Source: an uncultured Flavobacteriales bacterium (GTDB taxonomy: Bacteria > Bacteroidota > Bacteroidia > Flavobacteriales > Crocinitomicaceae). From it: a stretch of DNA of 6,911 bases. Location of the stretch: NCBI GenBank assembly GCA_946886545.1, contig CAMPIU010000163.1, positions 1-6,911 on the forward strand, in the 5' to 3' direction. Positions 5,908 to 6,911 of the stretch are shown here, piece after piece. Below the pieces are notes generated by a model that saw only the letters and a program-made list of their open reading frames with translations, had not been told where the DNA came from and searched no databases. Position 1 is the first letter of the stretch. Every line of letters starts with the position of its first letter. Made by a program: the position numbers and the translations under genes.

Positions 5908-6769
5908 AATATTCAAAAAAGTTAAACCATTGAGTCGGACTTGCTTTCACCTGTTCTTCCAGGTGTTTTACGTATCCTTCCGCAATTTTTTCAGGAGATT
6001 CGAACTCTAGGAGCGGATCTGTAGCACTTAATTCATAATGCGTACTTCCTGATTTGACGGCGTATACAAAGGTAAGCGGAACTTTGAATTTATGTGCCAT
6101 AATAAATGGTCCGGCAGGGAATTCTGCATAACCGTTCAAAAATGGAATCCGAAAGTTCTTTTGACCAGGTGTTGTTCTGTCTGCATGTAAGGCAATTAAT
6201 TCATTGCGTTTCAATGCCTGGTGTATCAGGATGAGGTGAGAAAGGTCATCTTTGATAGGAATCAGTTGGTATTGCGATTTTCCGGCAGCATCTTCCAGGT
6301 AAGCTTTGATTTTCTGAACTTCAGCATCCAGCATTAAAATATTAATTTTCAATGTGATTCGTTCACCAAGCAGGTTTCCGGCATTTTCCCAATTTCCTAC
6401 GTGTGCAGAAAAAAGAAATCCGCCTTTTCCGGCTTCGTTCATTTTGATCAAGGCTTCTTCGTTGTTAAAACGGAAGGTAAAGATTTTTTTTCGCGGGGTT
6501 TTTAAAGCTATTCTGTCAATTAGTGTTTGTCCGAATAAATACAAATTTCTCGCTGTTGCCTTAATTGCCTGCCATTTGGTATAATTAAATCCTTTTTGGT
6601 AAAAAGAAATTAAAGCTTTTCGCGGTTTTCGTGAAAAGAGCAGGAAATAACCGGAAACGGCAATGCAAAAGAAGTAAGCGAACCGAACCCCCAGGAATCG
6701 AATAGAGTAGATAAAAAACTTGTACCCCCAAAGCGAGCCTTTGGTTTTACCATCCCATTTTTGTTCCAT
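5897..6769 (-). CDS. LpxL/HtrB-like lysophospholipid acyltransferase family protein
   Basis: A 290-residue protein, about the usual length for the LpxL/HtrB (lipid A late acyltransferase) superfamily. The N-terminus has a basic, tryptophan-containing lead and a hydrophobic membrane segment around residues 15-46, placing it on the inner face of the cytoplasmic membrane. The catalytic HX4E motif is visible as HVGNWE (His123, Glu128). Further family features are HADRTTPGQK (195-204), FLNGYAEFPAGP (210-221) and a C-terminal PTQWFNFFEYY block. Family members move an acyl chain from acyl-ACP to a lipid hydroxyl or amine. In aryl polyene and flexirubin clusters such proteins are thought to attach the polyene chain to its lipid or resorcinol partner rather than to make lipid A; that assignment is inferred from the neighbours. 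It starts with ATG 6 nt after the ACP stop, and its TAG stop lies inside the start of the dehydratase gene (11-nt overlap). Confidence 0.9.
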   Translation of the reverse strand: MEQKWDGKTKGSLWGYKFFIYSIRFLGVRFAYFFCIAVSGYFLLFSRKPRKALISFYQKGFNYTKWQAIKATARNLYLFGQTLIDRIALKTPRKKIFTFRFNNEEALIKMNEAGKGGFLFSAHVGNWENAGNLLGERITLKINILMLDAEVQKIKAYLEDAAGKSQYQLIPIKDDLSHLILIHQALKRNELIALHADRTTPGQKNFRIPFLNGYAEFPAGPFIMAHKFKVPLTFVYAVKSGSTHYELSATDPLLEFESPEKIAEGYVKHLEEQVKASPTQWFNFFEYYVD

Positions 6770-6775
6770 TCACTC

Positions 6776-6911
6776 TTAAGCGTTCAAACGTTGTTCAACC
6801 AGGTCGTAGAAATCGTTGAATGTTTCGATCGTTTTGAAATCGTCTGCAGTTGGTTTGATGCCCAGGTTTTCTTCAATAACAACAACCAGGTCAACATAAT
6901 CCAAGCTGTCT
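6776..6911 (-). CDS. Acyl carrier protein, 5' end cut off by window edge
   Basis: Only the last 44 residues are present. They begin at DSLDYVDLVVVIEENLG, the helix II region of acyl carrier proteins. The Ser of the DSL motif (second visible residue) is the expected attachment point for 4'-phosphopantetheine. The rest matches the helix III/IV part of an ACP: a TADDFKTIETFNDF segment and a C-terminal amphipathic helix ending in RLNA, then TAA. Roughly 35-40 N-terminal residues should lie beyond position 6911. Its role would be to carry the growing acyl or polyene chain, or its aryl starter, as a thioester in the cytoplasm. It lies 6 nt upstream of the acyltransferase gene. It differs clearly from the second ACP of the operon at 3142-3396 (DSLDYVDLV versus DSIDALEFI), so the two probably serve different enzymes or chain stages. 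The family is certain; the specific role is inferred from context. Confidence 0.9.
   Translation of the reverse strand, partial: DSLDYVDLVVVIEENLGIKPTADDFKTIETFNDFYDLVEQRLNA

Noticed and set aside
5908..5916. TTG at 5916 as an earlier start for the dehydratase.
   Set aside because: ATG at 5907 is three codons downstream, keeps all conserved sequence, and gives the shorter overlap with the acyltransferase gene.
5897..6769. Calling the acyltransferase a genuine lipid A enzyme (lpxL).
   Set aside because: The HX4E motif fits the family, but the location within an ACP/KS/dehydratase operon makes a pigment-lipid acyl transfer role more likely, so no symbol is given.
1..6911. CRISPR arrays, insertion sequences, tRNA or rRNA genes, attachment sites, riboswitches and intrinsic terminators.
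   Set aside because: Almost every base is inside a well-supported coding frame and I saw no direct-repeat series, inverted-repeat ends, or GC hairpin followed by a T-run between genes.

Overview
The window is one stretch of a densely packed minus-strand operon, transcribed from position 6911 towards position 1. It encodes a type II fatty-acid/polyketide-like system of the aryl polyene / flexirubin pigment type. Both ends are cut: an acyl carrier protein (ACP) gene runs off the right edge and a LolA-like gene runs off the left edge. The moderate-to-low GC content, the AT-rich translation starts without strong Shine-Dalgarno sequences, and the gene content (KS-fold proteins, ACPs, hotdog enzymes, LpxL-like acyltransferase, polysaccharide deacetylase and LolA-like carrier) point to a member of Bacteroidota, probably Flavobacteriia. 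That assignment is inferred from gene family and layout; no rRNA or other phylogenetic marker is present.

Gene order in the direction of transcription: partial ACP (6911-6776); LpxL/HtrB-type acyltransferase (6769-5897); FabZ/ApeP-like hotdog dehydratase (5907-5488); YbgC/4HBT-type thioesterase (from 5491, broken by an in-frame TAA at 5188-5186, with its C-terminal coding sequence continuing to 5063); catalytically complete ketosynthase (5070-3994); half-length KS-like protein without a catalytic Cys (3997-3389); complete ACP (3396-3142); second complete ketosynthase (3141-1966); chain-length-factor-like KS homologue with Gln at the apparent Cys position (1964-1038); membrane-anchored NodB/CE4 polysaccharide deacetylase (1054-281); partial LolA-like periplasmic carrier (297-1).

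Working model (inference). The two ACPs carry the growing chain. The two active KSs, helped by the two inactive KS-fold partners, extend it. The hotdog dehydratase forms the conjugated double bonds and the thioesterase would release or edit acyl chains. The LpxL-like acyltransferase would join the polyene acyl group to a lipid or resorcinol acceptor at the inner membrane. The LolA-like and deacetylase genes suggest the product is carried to, or modified at, the outer envelope. Ketoreductase, aryl-starter (ammonia-lyase, ligase) and dialkylresorcinol (darA/darB) genes are not in the window and would be expected outside it.

No spacer between genes exceeds 6 nt and most junctions overlap (ATGA, GTGA, ATGCATAA, ATGAGTGA), so no internal promoter, terminator, RNA gene or non-coding stretch is supported. 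The clearest anomaly is the in-frame stop inside the thioesterase: the same frame stays open for 40 more codons of family-like sequence and ends in an 8-nt overlap with the next gene. The second is the pair of KS-fold proteins lacking the catalytic cysteine.
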